Positions 15,299 to 23,018 of a stretch of DNA of 64,000 nucleotides are shown piece by piece. The notes below the pieces were generated by a model, which was not told where the DNA came from, did not search any database, and saw only the letters and a program-made list of their open reading frames with translations. Source of the stretch: Nonlabens dokdonensis DSW-6 (GTDB taxonomy: Bacteria > Bacteroidota > Bacteroidia > Flavobacteriales > Flavobacteriaceae). The stretch is taken from positions 3,163,501 to 3,227,500 of the forward strand of contig NC_020156.1 in assembly GCF_000332115.1 (NCBI RefSeq), read 5' to 3'. Within the stretch, counting starts at the first letter, position 1. The number at the start of each line of letters is the position of its first letter. Made by a program: the position numbers and the translations under genes.

Positions 15299-17557
15299 TT
15301 GAAACAACTACTCACAACACTAGAATTATTCTTAAAAAGTTCAGACTTCGATCGAGGAGTTCGTTTAGGAATCAGTATCGTGATTCCATTTGGTGTGCTG
15401 TACTTGTTAGGCTATGTGCAGTATGCTCCAGCTTTTGCAGTAGGATCGTTTCTTAATGCGCCTGGAGACGTCCCTGGTAGTGCTAAACGCAAGGTAAACG
15501 CAATATTAATCAGCATAGGGCTGACCATGCTTATTACTTTGATCATTCAGTTTTCTAAACCTATCCTGCCGCTTTTATTGGTTGTTTTGGGACTTATTTC
15601 TTTTCTAGTCTCGATTATTTCTGTTTATGGTTTTAGAGCTTCATTAGTATCGCTATCTGGATTACTCGCCATGGTTATTGCTTTTGCAGTAAATAAAGAA
15701 ACACCTTTAGAAATCATTATTCAAGTAGGTTTAATGGGACTTGGCGGACTTTGGTATCTATTAGTTTCCTTTGTTTTTAGAAAATTAGCGCCTAAAAAAG
15801 ATCAAAACCAACTGCTATCTGATGCTTTATCATTAGTTGGGAATTACTTAAAATTAAGAGCCAAATTACTGACTAAAAAGTCCACTCGAGACGAGCGTTT
15901 TGAACAAATTCTTAATCTGCAGAATCAAATTAATGATAAGCACGAGACTTTACGCGAGATCATCTATTCAGAGCGCAAGCGATCGGGCCGCTCTAGATAT
16001 GAAGAAAAACAATTGCTTATCTTTTTATCTACCGTTCAAATATTTGAATTGATAGAAGCGACGCGACTGGATTACAAAACCCTAGATAAAGTATTCGGAG
16101 AAAAAAAGAAATACCTCAAAGCGGCAAAAAAGCTCAATAAAATAATGGGTAAACGATTGATTTTGCTTTCTGAATTATTGATTCAAAAAGATAAAATCCC
16201 TAACGACGATAAATTAACAGAAGCTCTATCAAAAGCAGAAAGTTCTATTACCGAGTATATCAATACTATTAAACTTCCAGAAGCCAGAGAAGGCGCGTTG
16301 TTATTGAAGAATCTCTATGATTATCAAGAACAACTTATTCAGGAAATTAAAGCGATAAGACAAGCGATGGAAAATGTAAAGGAAGCCTCTAAGCTTTCTT
16401 TAAAAAGACAAGATTCCAGCAAATTCTTGACCCTACAAGAGTACCGGCTTAATGTGCTGACTCAAAACTTTAGTTTTAAGTCAAAAGTATTTCGTCACTC
16501 TTTGAGATTTGCTATCGCTATTGTGTTTGCTTATTGCATCGGTTATTTCTTTGATATTCAAAACACTTACTGGATCCTATTGACCATTGTTGTAATCATG
16601 AGACCTAGTTATGGTCTTACTAAAGATAGGTCTAAGGATCGAGTTATAGGCACACTCATAGGTGCTGCGATCGCTATAGGAATAGTGCTAGTTACCCAAA
16701 ACGAAATCATCTATGGCGTCCTTGCAGTCGTCTCCTTAGTACTTGCATTTTCATTACTTCAGCGCAATTATAAGTCGGCAGCGGCATTTATAACCATAAG
16801 TATCATATTTGTATATTCCTTTATAAATCCAGACGCTTTTGAGGTCATTCAGTACCGTGTTATTGATACCATCATAGGCTCTGCAATTGCGGTAGTAGCT
16901 AACTATTTGATTTTACCTACTTGGGAAGCAGATAATTTAAAAGACGTATTGCTTAAAGCGCTAGAGACTAATAAAACCTATTTACTCGCTACGCAAAAAT
17001 TCTATGCAGATGCTCAAGGAGAGAAATTATCTTACAACGTAGCCAGAAAAGAAGCATTTCTTGCCATCGCAAATTTAAATGCAGCTTTCCAGCGGCTGAC
17101 TCAAGATCCTAAATCAAAGCAAAAGCAATTCCAGTTGATTTACAAGATTGTAACGCTCAATCAGACCATGATTTCGGCAGTGGCATCCATAGGTAATTTC
17201 ATTAAAAATCATAAAACCACGCCAGCATCAAAAGAGTTCAATACACTTATTGCCAGTATTTCAAAATCCTTAGAAGCCTCTTACGATAGCATTGATAACA
17301 ATAATGCCAAAGAAAAACCATCCATAGAAGAAGAAGATCACTCACCAGAAAAGTTATTACACAAGTATCAAGAACTATCCGACTCCAGAGATAAAAACCT
17401 TCAAAAAGGCAATACCGAGCTGGACGAAGCAACATTGCACCATCTTCAAGAAGCGTTCTTAATTGCTAACCATATGAAATGGTTGCAGTCGCTATCAAAA
17501 AGCCTGTATAAAGCCACCGAAAGCTATAGAAAATCTCTGGTAGAAGACAGTCAGTAA
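15299..17557 (+). CDS. FUSC family inner-membrane protein (YccS-like)
   Basis: 752 residues from a TTG start at 15299; the N-terminal KQLLTTLELFLKSSDFDRG is the usual beginning of the Bacteroidota members, so the rare start is credible. Two membrane blocks (about residues 22-160 and 400-540), each with about five to six helices, are separated by a long charged helical cytoplasmic domain, the two-fold layout of YccS/YhfK/FUSC proteins. The second block holds YWILLTIVVIMRPSYGLTKDRSKDRVIGTLIG, the FUSC signature. The family is related to aromatic-acid or fusaric-acid export; the substrate here is unknown. A palindrome copy follows 36 bases after the stop. Confidence 0.9.
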   Translation: MKQLLTTLELFLKSSDFDRGVRLGISIVIPFGVLYLLGYVQYAPAFAVGSFLNAPGDVPGSAKRKVNAILISIGLTMLITLIIQFSKPILPLLLVVLGLISFLVSIISVYGFRASLVSLSGLLAMVIAFAVNKETPLEIIIQVGLMGLGGLWYLLVSFVFRKLAPKKDQNQLLSDALSLVGNYLKLRAKLLTKKSTRDERFEQILNLQNQINDKHETLREIIYSERKRSGRSRYEEKQLLIFLSTVQIFELIEATRLDYKTLDKVFGEKKKYLKAAKKLNKIMGKRLILLSELLIQKDKIPNDDKLTEALSKAESSITEYINTIKLPEAREGALLLKNLYDYQEQLIQEIKAIRQAMENVKEASKLSLKRQDSSKFLTLQEYRLNVLTQNFSFKSKVFRHSLRFAIAIVFAYCIGYFFDIQNTYWILLTIVVIMRPSYGLTKDRSKDRVIGTLIGAAIAIGIVLVTQNEIIYGVLAVVSLVLAFSLLQRNYKSAAAFITISIIFVYSFINPDAFEVIQYRVIDTIIGSAIAVVANYLILPTWEADNLKDVLLKALETNKTYLLATQKFYADAQGEKLSYNVARKEAFLAIANLNAAFQRLTQDPKSKQKQFQLIYKIVTLNQTMISAVASIGNFIKNHKTTPASKEFNTLIASISKSLEASYDSIDNNNAKEKPSIEEEDHSPEKLLHKYQELSDSRDKNLQKGNTELDEATLHHLQEAFLIANHMKWLQSLSKSLYKATESYRKSLVEDSQ

Positions 17558-17592
17558 ATTTTTCTAGCGTGTTCTTTACTAGTTTCTACTAC

Positions 17593-17608
17593 CGCTTTCG
17601 CGAAAGCG
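17593..17608. repeat. Palindrome copy 5 (intergenic)
   Basis: 36 bases after the FUSC stop, in the left flank of the restriction module. Confidence 0.95.
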
Positions 17609-17749
17609 AGTACCACAACAAACGCCTCAACCATTTTACAGACAGCTCCTACAAAAACAAGCCTTTATCTGGAGTTGCTACTGGATAAAGAGTACATTTG
17701 GGTTGATATATTGAGTAGTGCATAATGCGGAAAATCGTGCAAATCATCG

Positions 17750-17774
17750 ACATTTGAACTAAAAAAGCCAACGC
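17750..17774 (+). repeat. Left edge repeat of the restriction-modification module (gap 17558-17884)
   Basis: The gap before the methyltransferase gene contains a palindrome copy (17593) and two short blocks that recur just beyond the other end of the module: ACATTTGAACTAA at 17750-17762 matches 20988-21000, and AAAGCCAACGC at 17764-17774 matches 20897-20907. The order of the two blocks is reversed between the ends, so this is not a simple direct repeat, but it marks shared DNA at both borders of the accessory module. Confidence 0.4.
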
Positions 17775-17884
17775 TAAATTGCAACGCTTAAAAAAATAAA
17801 AGAGCTGTTTCTTCCCAACGCTCAAAATTTGCATAGTTCAAATAAAAAGTCTAATTTTGTTACTCATAGTCAACAGGGATAAAA

Positions 17885-19795
17885 ATGAATAAAAGCATAA
17901 TAAATGAACTGCTTGATTCTCAAGAGATAGAACTCATTGAGAAACATCTCATTTATTCTTTTCTTCAAAATAATAATTTAGAACCAAGCAAAAGTCCAAT
18001 AATTTCAGAACTGTTAACTGATTTTAAAACCGAACCAGAAGTTTATTTAATTGCTTCAACTCTTCACATTAAAGACTTAAAACTTTTAGAAAACTATCTT
18101 GAGCTATTAATTCCAAAAAACGACAGAAAAGTGAACGGAGCATTCTTTACTCCTACTTATGTTGTTGACTTCATTATCAAAGAAACTTCTCCAAAAATCA
18201 ACGATAAATGTTTAGATCCAAGTTGCGGTTGTGGAGCATTTTTAATTGGCTTGGTAGAATATTATCAAAAGACTTTCAATAAAACCGTGAAGGAAACCAT
18301 AAAAGAAAATATTTATGGTTCTGATATTTTAAATTATAATGTAAAACGCTCAAAAATAATCTTATCACTTTATGGACTTCTAAACAATGAAATTATTGAA
18401 GAATCTGACTTCAATATTTATAATCAAGATAGTTTAAAAGCTAATTGGGAAAATGAATTTGAAATAATCGTTGGAAATCCACCTTATGTTAAATTTCAAG
18501 ATTTAAGTGACGAGAATAGACTATATTTAATAAACAATTGGAAAAGTATAGAAAACGGAACTTTTAATTTGTATTTCGCTTTCTTTGAATTAGGTTACAA
18601 ACTACTAACAGAAAACGGAAGGTTAGGATACATTACTCCAAATAATTATTTTACTTCTTTAGCAGGTTTATCACTTCGCCAATATTTTCTGCAAAATAAA
18701 TGTGTTACAAGAATTGTAGATTTTAGGCACAAAAAAGTTTTTGACGCTCAAACATATACAGCAATTACCTTTGCTAATAAAAAAATTAATGAATCTATTT
18801 TGTTTGATAAAATTAAAGACGAACAAACTTGTTCTGACTTTCTAATTTCAGCAAATGGTTCGCCAAATTTTTTGAAAAATTTAGATGTCAGTAAATGGCG
18901 ATTATTAAAAACAAAAGAACAAGTAAACATTAAAATAATTGAGAGCGTGGGAACTCCAATAAAACAATTATTTAATATAGCTGTTGGAATTGCAACCTTA
19001 AAAGATGAAGTCTTTTTTATAGATTCTGTAAATGAAAAAAACGGATATTTAACAAAAACCACAGAAAACGGAACATTCTTAATTGAGAAAGAAATAACAA
19101 GACCTGTTTATAAAATATCTCAATTTAAAAGTCAAAAAGATATTGAAAACAACACTTTAAGAATTATTACACCATATCATACTAATTCCAAAAATGCTGT
19201 TCCAATTTTAGAAGAAGAGTTTATTATAAAATACCCCAAATGCTATGAGTTTTTACTTTCGGAGAAAGAAAAATTAGAAGGTCGTGGAAAAGGCAAAAAA
19301 GTGTTTTCTCCATTTTATGTTTGGGGCAGAACACAAGGAATTACGCGTTTCGGAAGAAAAATCTTAAACCCAACTTTTAGTAAACATCCAAGATTTCTAT
19401 TTGTTCCAGAAGAAGATGCTTATTACACAAATGGCTACGGGATTTATTTTGACAGAGACCATTCTAATAATACAACATTATTTGAGGATTCAACACATGA
19501 AATGTCCAAAGAGGTAAATATTTTAGTCGTTCAGAAAATTTTGAACTCTATTGTAATGGATTATTACGTAAGCAACACAAGTGTTTCTATTCAAGGAGGT
19601 TTTCCTTGTTATCAAAAAAACTTTATTGAAAAATTCACTATTCCAAACTTCACAAAAGAAGAAATTCAAATATTAAATAGCCTTGATAACAAAATGGAAA
19701 TTGATGAATTTTTAATTAAGAAATATCAAGTTAATATACCTGGCCCAAAACGTTTGTCGTGTATATCAAGTAACGTTCTTGTTAATCCATCATAA
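17885..19795 (+). CDS. N6-adenine DNA methyltransferase, Eco57I/TaqI type
   Basis: 636 residues. GAFFTP at about 85-90 is motif X, DPSCGCGAFLIG at about 109-120 is the SAM-binding motif I, and NPPYVKFQ at about 199 is the catalytic motif IV of gamma-class amino-methyltransferases. The C-terminal half (about 300-636) should be the target-recognition domain, with FYVWGRTQGITRFGRKI and SVSIQGGFPCYQKNFIEKF as in Eco57I-family enzymes. No nuclease motif is evident in it. The gene faces the R gene tail to tail, and the last 23 codons overlap the R coding sequence on the other strand; the end KRLSCISSNVLVNPS looks unlike normal family C-termini, so the original stop was probably lost. Confidence 0.9.
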   Translation: MNKSIINELLDSQEIELIEKHLIYSFLQNNNLEPSKSPIISELLTDFKTEPEVYLIASTLHIKDLKLLENYLELLIPKNDRKVNGAFFTPTYVVDFIIKETSPKINDKCLDPSCGCGAFLIGLVEYYQKTFNKTVKETIKENIYGSDILNYNVKRSKIILSLYGLLNNEIIEESDFNIYNQDSLKANWENEFEIIVGNPPYVKFQDLSDENRLYLINNWKSIENGTFNLYFAFFELGYKLLTENGRLGYITPNNYFTSLAGLSLRQYFLQNKCVTRIVDFRHKKVFDAQTYTAITFANKKINESILFDKIKDEQTCSDFLISANGSPNFLKNLDVSKWRLLKTKEQVNIKIIESVGTPIKQLFNIAVGIATLKDEVFFIDSVNEKNGYLTKTTENGTFLIEKEITRPVYKISQFKSQKDIENNTLRIITPYHTNSKNAVPILEEEFIIKYPKCYEFLLSEKEKLEGRGKGKKVFSPFYVWGRTQGITRFGRKILNPTFSKHPRFLFVPEEDAYYTNGYGIYFDRDHSNNTTLFEDSTHEMSKEVNILVVQKILNSIVMDYYVSNTSVSIQGGFPCYQKNFIEKFTIPNFTKEEIQILNSLDNKMEIDEFLIKKYQVNIPGPKRLSCISSNVLVNPS

Positions 19796-20625
19796 TTTAA
19801 GTTAGCCATCGATGCTATTGAGTTAGCTGGCAAGATATTATCATTAATTAAATCTTGAGTAGTATTATAAACTTTTACAGGGTTTTGCGAAAAATCTGCA
19901 ATAATCAAGGCTACTCGTTCATATTTAAAATCATCGTCTCTTTGACTTGCTCTCATATTCAGGGCAGAAAATCCTTTTATGTATTTTTCTAAATAATTGG
20001 AAGTTGAATTAGTAAAAGGTTTATAAATCACATTATTCAAAGCTAATTGTACTGAATCTAATTCTCTAACTGAAATCAAGTAAACCTCACCTAAAACCAT
20101 TTTTGGTACACGTCTATGTAAATTTAATGGTTCTGCAAAAGTTCTCTCAAACATTGTATCTATATTTTTAGATAAACTACTTAATTGACTTCTAACATTT
20201 ATTGATAAAACGTGTTCTGAAAACAATTCGCCATACGGTTCTGTTGTTCCTGTATTGTACAAACCATTGAAATCTATTCTTTCAACTCTCGGAGTTTTAT
20301 TGTTTGGAAATACACAAATATCTTGTTTCTTAAACTTTAAAAATCCAGCTAATGTCTTTTCACCACGAGATCGTCCGCTTGGTGGTTGAATTAAAGTAGG
20401 ATTAACATTTTCCGCAATTAAAGAAGACTTTACAACTTCGTGTAACAAATTAATTATTTGTTGAGAAGTGATAAGCGATTTTTTTCCATTAGCACCTGAA
20501 TGTCTAATAACATCTTCTATAGCTGATTTAATTACCTCTAGAGCTTCTGTAAGACTAATTGGATTAGCAAGACAATTTGTAATTCTTGTGTCTATATCAG
20601 ATTTAATCTGTTGTAATGTTCTCAA
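19726..20625 (-). CDS. Putative type II restriction endonuclease
   Basis: 299 residues, not matched by me to a named restriction family. The call rests on context: it lies between an adenine methyltransferase (convergent) and a small XRE protein of controller type whose gene overlaps its start by 23 bases. Features visible are an N-terminal helical part (ALEVIKSAIEDVIRH), a central basic segment SGRSRGEKTLAGFLKFKKQDICVFP that could hold the catalytic acidic and Lys residues, and MVLGEVYLISVRE further on. A PD-(D/E)XK core cannot be assigned by eye. The C-terminus overlaps the methyltransferase gene by 70 bases. Confidence 0.65.
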   Translation of the reverse strand: MRTLQQIKSDIDTRITNCLANPISLTEALEVIKSAIEDVIRHSGANGKKSLITSQQIINLLHEVVKSSLIAENVNPTLIQPPSGRSRGEKTLAGFLKFKKQDICVFPNNKTPRVERIDFNGLYNTGTTEPYGELFSEHVLSINVRSQLSSLSKNIDTMFERTFAEPLNLHRRVPKMVLGEVYLISVRELDSVQLALNNVIYKPFTNSTSNYLEKYIKGFSALNMRASQRDDDFKYERVALIIADFSQNPVKVYNTTQDLINDNILPANSIASMANLNYDGLTRTLLDIHDKRFGPGILT

Positions 20626-20836
20626 AATGCTTTGTTTTAAAAAATTCCTTTAAATCTACTCCAAGCGCTGACGAAATTTTCTCAATGTTTACAATCGATA
20701 TATTTCTCTTTCCATTTTCTACACTTGCAATATAACTTCTATCCAAATTAGACGCATATGCCAAATCTTTTTGAGACATCTGCTTGACATCTCGTAATTC
20801 CTTGATACGGCTTCCTATTTTAGATTTAATCTCCAC
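20603..20836 (-). CDS. XRE-family controller (C) protein of the restriction system
   Basis: 77 residues if translation begins at GTG 20836 (VEIKSKIGSRIKELR); a TTG at 20872 would add 12 poorly matching residues. The helix-turn-helix reads MSQKDLAYASNLDRSYIASVENGKRNISIVNIEKISSALGV, the standard XRE/C-protein pattern. Controller proteins activate their own operon and delay nuclease production until methylation is complete. Its stop lies inside the R gene start (23-base overlap), so C and R are one transcript. The promoter region upstream contains TTTTTGTACTT close to the GTG, compatible with a very short or absent leader. Confidence 0.8.
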   Translation of the reverse strand: MEIKSKIGSRIKELRDVKQMSQKDLAYASNLDRSYIASVENGKRNISIVNIEKISSALGVDLKEFFKTKHFENITTD

Positions 20837-20872
20837 AAGTACAAAAATGAGGAAATGTTGACTATAAATCAA

Positions 20873-21047
20873 AGACTATAAGTAACATCTGAAAATAAAG
20901 CCAACGCATAAAGCCATACACATTTGCAATTCGCTACAACGAACTCTACGCCAAAAATCGCAAAAGAGTATGTCTTTGCCAACGCCCACATTTGAACTAA
21001 ATAATAAACAACGGAAAACCAAGCAGAATGTGAAAAGCACTACTTAC
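20873..21047. other. Right flank of the restriction module (20873-21047)
   Basis: No gene is visible. The stretch contains the blocks AAAGCCAACGC (20897-20907) and ACATTTGAACTAA (20988-21000) shared with the left flank at 17750-17774. It is followed directly by hairpin repeat copy D. It most likely holds the promoter and operator of the controller gene near 20840-20880 and the scar of module insertion. Confidence 0.35.
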
Positions 21048-21175
21048 AACAAAGTACTGTGGTAAAAACCAAGCAAAATCTACTTGATTGTATCACTAGA
21101 GTACCTCTGTTGGAACCATTTTAAATGAATTTTGATTTGGCTATAGCAAAAGCTTGTTTTAAGGGCTTATTACAG
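21048..21175. repeat. Intergenic hairpin repeat, copy D
   Basis: Hairpin at 21054-21104, with arms GTACTGTGGTAAAA and TATCACTAGAGTAC and a changed inner stem (CCAAG with CTTGATTG, where the other copies have ACAAG with CTTTATTTT), which keeps part of the pairing. The following block (ACCATTTTAAATGAATTTTG, then GCTATAGCAAAAGCTTGTTTT) matches copy E rather than A-C, so the family has two subtypes in this window. A palindrome copy lies at 21219-21234. Confidence 0.7.
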
Positions 21176-21218
21176 TCAGCAATTAGGGCTAATTTTTACT
21201 CATGTCTTCTTTTTGTAA

Positions 21219-21234
21219 CGCTTTCGCGAAAGCG
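21219..21234. repeat. Palindrome copy 6 (intergenic)
   Basis: In the gap between repeat copy D and the toxin-antitoxin operon; the only copy inside the second accessory region. Confidence 0.95.
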
Positions 21235-21476
21235 TACTCGTCGGAGACAAGTAGGAACAATTTGCTCCTAAATTTCTCTAGAAGCTTTATCGTATTTATA
21301 CGCATTAAAACTGCACATAAACAATAGATTTCTAAATTATTGATTTCCTATTTTACTGATCCTACTTCTTCCTTGTCACTATTGTACTTTCCTGAAATCG
21401 GTTAACTTAAAATTAATCATTTAATTACAGTCATAATAGAAGTCATCGCCTAATCAAATCATACGGATTATTTTTA

Positions 21477-21492
21477 TATATTCGTACGTATA
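21477..21492. promoter_or_regulatory. Possible operator of the toxin-antitoxin operon
   Basis: A near-perfect palindrome centred on CGTACG (TATATTCGTACGTATA) lies 13-28 bases upstream of the antitoxin ATG. Antitoxins commonly bind such sites to repress their own operon. No other inverted repeat is seen nearby. The rest of 21235-21476 shows nothing I can name. Confidence 0.4.
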
Positions 21493-21504
21493 AAATAATT
21501 GATT

Positions 21505-21753
21505 ATGGATACAAAACTGACTTTGAAGCTTAATCAAAGGGTTATTGAAAAAGCAAAAGAATATGCTTCCAACAAAAAAATGAGTTTATCTCGAATTGTA
21601 GAGGCTTATCTGCAATCTTTGACTTCCGAAAATGACACCTCTGAATTTGAGATTTCACCTTTTGTGAAAAGCATCTCAACAGGAACTGAAATCCCAGCTG
21701 ATTTGGACTATAAAAAAGAATATTCTGATTATTTAATTGAGAAAAATAAATGA
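21505..21753 (+). CDS. DUF6364 family antitoxin-like protein
   Basis: 82 residues from ATG 21505 (a TTG two codons upstream is less likely). The sequence MDTKLTLKLNQRVIEKAKEYASNKKMSLSRIVEAYLQ is the DUF6364 pattern: a short strand followed by two helices, the ribbon-helix-helix layout used by many antitoxins to bind DNA. The C-terminal part (PFVKSISTG, DYKKEYSDYLIEKNK) would wrap the toxin. The stop overlaps the start of the PIN gene by 4 bases (ATGA), as usual for this pair. Confidence 0.85.
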   Translation: MDTKLTLKLNQRVIEKAKEYASNKKMSLSRIVEAYLQSLTSENDTSEFEISPFVKSISTGTEIPADLDYKKEYSDYLIEKNK

Positions 21754-22172
21754 GCAAAAGGATTTTTATAGATACGAATGTTATGCTGGACTTTTTAGGA
21801 GAGCGAAAACCGTTTTATGAACCGATTGCTAAGATTGCAACCTTAGCGGAAAAAGAAAAATTGACAATGGTTGTTTCACCTATTTCATTTGCAACAGTAA
21901 ACTATTTTATATCAATATTTGAGAATGAAAAAATTGCGAGGGAAAAACTAAGAAAATTTAAGATAATCTGTGAAATATGTTCGCTAGATGAACAAACGAT
22001 TGAAAAAGGACTCAATTCTTCGATAAAGGATTTCGAGGACGCATTGCAATACTTTAGTGCGACAGAATCGGCATGTGAAATCATAATAACAAGAAATGGA
22101 AAGGACTTCAAAAAATCGTTATTACCTGTTATGACGGCAGACGAATTTTTGAAATCTTTGAATAAAAATTAG
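21750..22172 (+). CDS. PIN domain toxin (VapC-like)
   Basis: 140 residues. The PIN fold shows its metal-binding acidic residues in IFIDTNVMLDFL (Asp8, Asp14 region), a central Glu region, and DFEDALQYFSA (Asp-Glu-Asp near residue 90) followed by IITRNGKDF. Such toxins cleave RNA, often tRNA or rRNA, and are neutralised by the partner encoded just upstream. The gene lies 0.9 kb from the restriction controller gene, so the module plus toxin-antitoxin pair form a small defence and maintenance island. Confidence 0.9.
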   Translation: MSKRIFIDTNVMLDFLGERKPFYEPIAKIATLAEKEKLTMVVSPISFATVNYFISIFENEKIAREKLRKFKIICEICSLDEQTIEKGLNSSIKDFEDALQYFSATESACEIIITRNGKDFKKSLLPVMTADEFLKSLNKN

Positions 22173-22177
22173 CTACA

Positions 22178-22320
22178 CACAAAAGTAGCCATGAGTAATT
22201 GCTTGATCTTGCCTAACCTGGAAATTCACGCGGACTTTCTATAAGGTTCTTATTTGCTAACTTAAGCGCTTAAACACGCAACAAACCAAATACAAACACG
22301 TTGTAAAACATTAGAAGAAC
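22178..22320. repeat. Second intergenic repeat module, copy 2
   Basis: Shares with 2910-3066 the inverted repeat (GAAATTCA/GGACTTTC with spacer, 22221-22239), TTATTTGCTAA at 22250-22260, and AAACACGCAAC followed by AACACGTTG. It lies between the toxin gene and the next hypothetical gene, as copy 1 lies between two hypothetical genes. Conserved order of three blocks at two places 19 kb apart argues for a real element. Confidence 0.55.
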
Positions 22321-22330
22321 ACCAACAAAA

Positions 22331-22813
22331 TTGACAAATAACAGAGAAAAATTATTACTCGAATCATTAATCGACTTTGAAAATCAAGCCAACAAACTGA
22401 TTGAAATACTTGCAGATGAATTTGAATTAAATCTTGCGGATGCACATCCATTTAATAAATTGATTACTAGGACAAACAATCTCTGGAAAGGATCTATAAA
22501 TGGAAAATGGAATTATCAGTTTCACGGAGATGCTTGTAGGTTTGAGAATAATGAATCTGGACAAGTTGTCGATGTGAAAATAAATCGAAATGGAAATTTT
22601 GGAACAATTCATAATTTCGGTTTGTTTCACTTCATTCAAACAACTCAAAGTTTGAGTCACGTACTGAAAGAAATAAGTACTGAGGAAATTGTGTTTGAAA
22701 CTCTAGCGAAACTAGAGAGTAAGGAATTTATTATTGAAATTGACGAACCACCATTCAGTACTAAAATATTGAATAGAAATAAAATAACGTTTTATAACAA
22801 AGTACTGTCATAA
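22331..22813 (+). CDS. Hypothetical protein, possibly DUF6896-like
   Basis: 160 residues from a TTG start at 22331. No signal or membrane segment. The central part GKWNYQFHGDACRFENNESGQVVDVKINRNGNFG and then GLFHFIQTTQ resembles DUF6896-type proteins, a group often found as immunity-like or orphan accessory genes; this is by eye and tentative. Its last codons and stop lie inside the first hairpin arm of repeat copy E (22802 on), so the repeat supplies the gene's end. Confidence 0.55.
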   Translation: MTNNREKLLLESLIDFENQANKLIEILADEFELNLADAHPFNKLITRTNNLWKGSINGKWNYQFHGDACRFENNESGQVVDVKINRNGNFGTIHNFGLFHFIQTTQSLSHVLKEISTEEIVFETLAKLESKEFIIEIDEPPFSTKILNRNKITFYNKVLS

Positions 22814-23018
22814 AAATACAAGTAAAATCTACTTAATTTTATCACTAGAGTATTTCTATAAGAACCATTTTAAATGAATTTTGATTTTGCTACAATAAAA
22901 GTTTATTTTTAATACGGAATAATGCGATAGACATCATGTAATAATGAAGTTGTTGTCTAATTGAGGTTTACACAGATTAATTTTTAATTAGTCCTTCCTT
23001 ATCAAAATCCACTAACCA
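22796..23018. repeat. Intergenic hairpin repeat, copy E
   Basis: Hairpin at 22802-22853; arms GTACTGTCATAAAA and TTTTATCACTAGAGTAT have drifted slightly from the other copies. The next block matches copy D (ACCATTTTAAATGAATTTTG). The 3' end, ACTAACCAATG, runs into the start of a DUF6090 gene exactly as copy C does at 4851. Confidence 0.7.

Noticed and set aside
15190..15456. 88-residue frame upstream of and overlapping the FUSC gene
   Set aside because: It overlaps the well-supported FUSC N-terminus in another frame and has atypical Cys/Arg-rich composition.
2000..22853. Hairpin repeats as integron attC sites or insertion-sequence ends
   Set aside because: I see no integrase, no transposase and no clear attC core motifs (RYYYAAC/GTTRRRY) in conserved positions; the possibility is kept only as a question in the findings.
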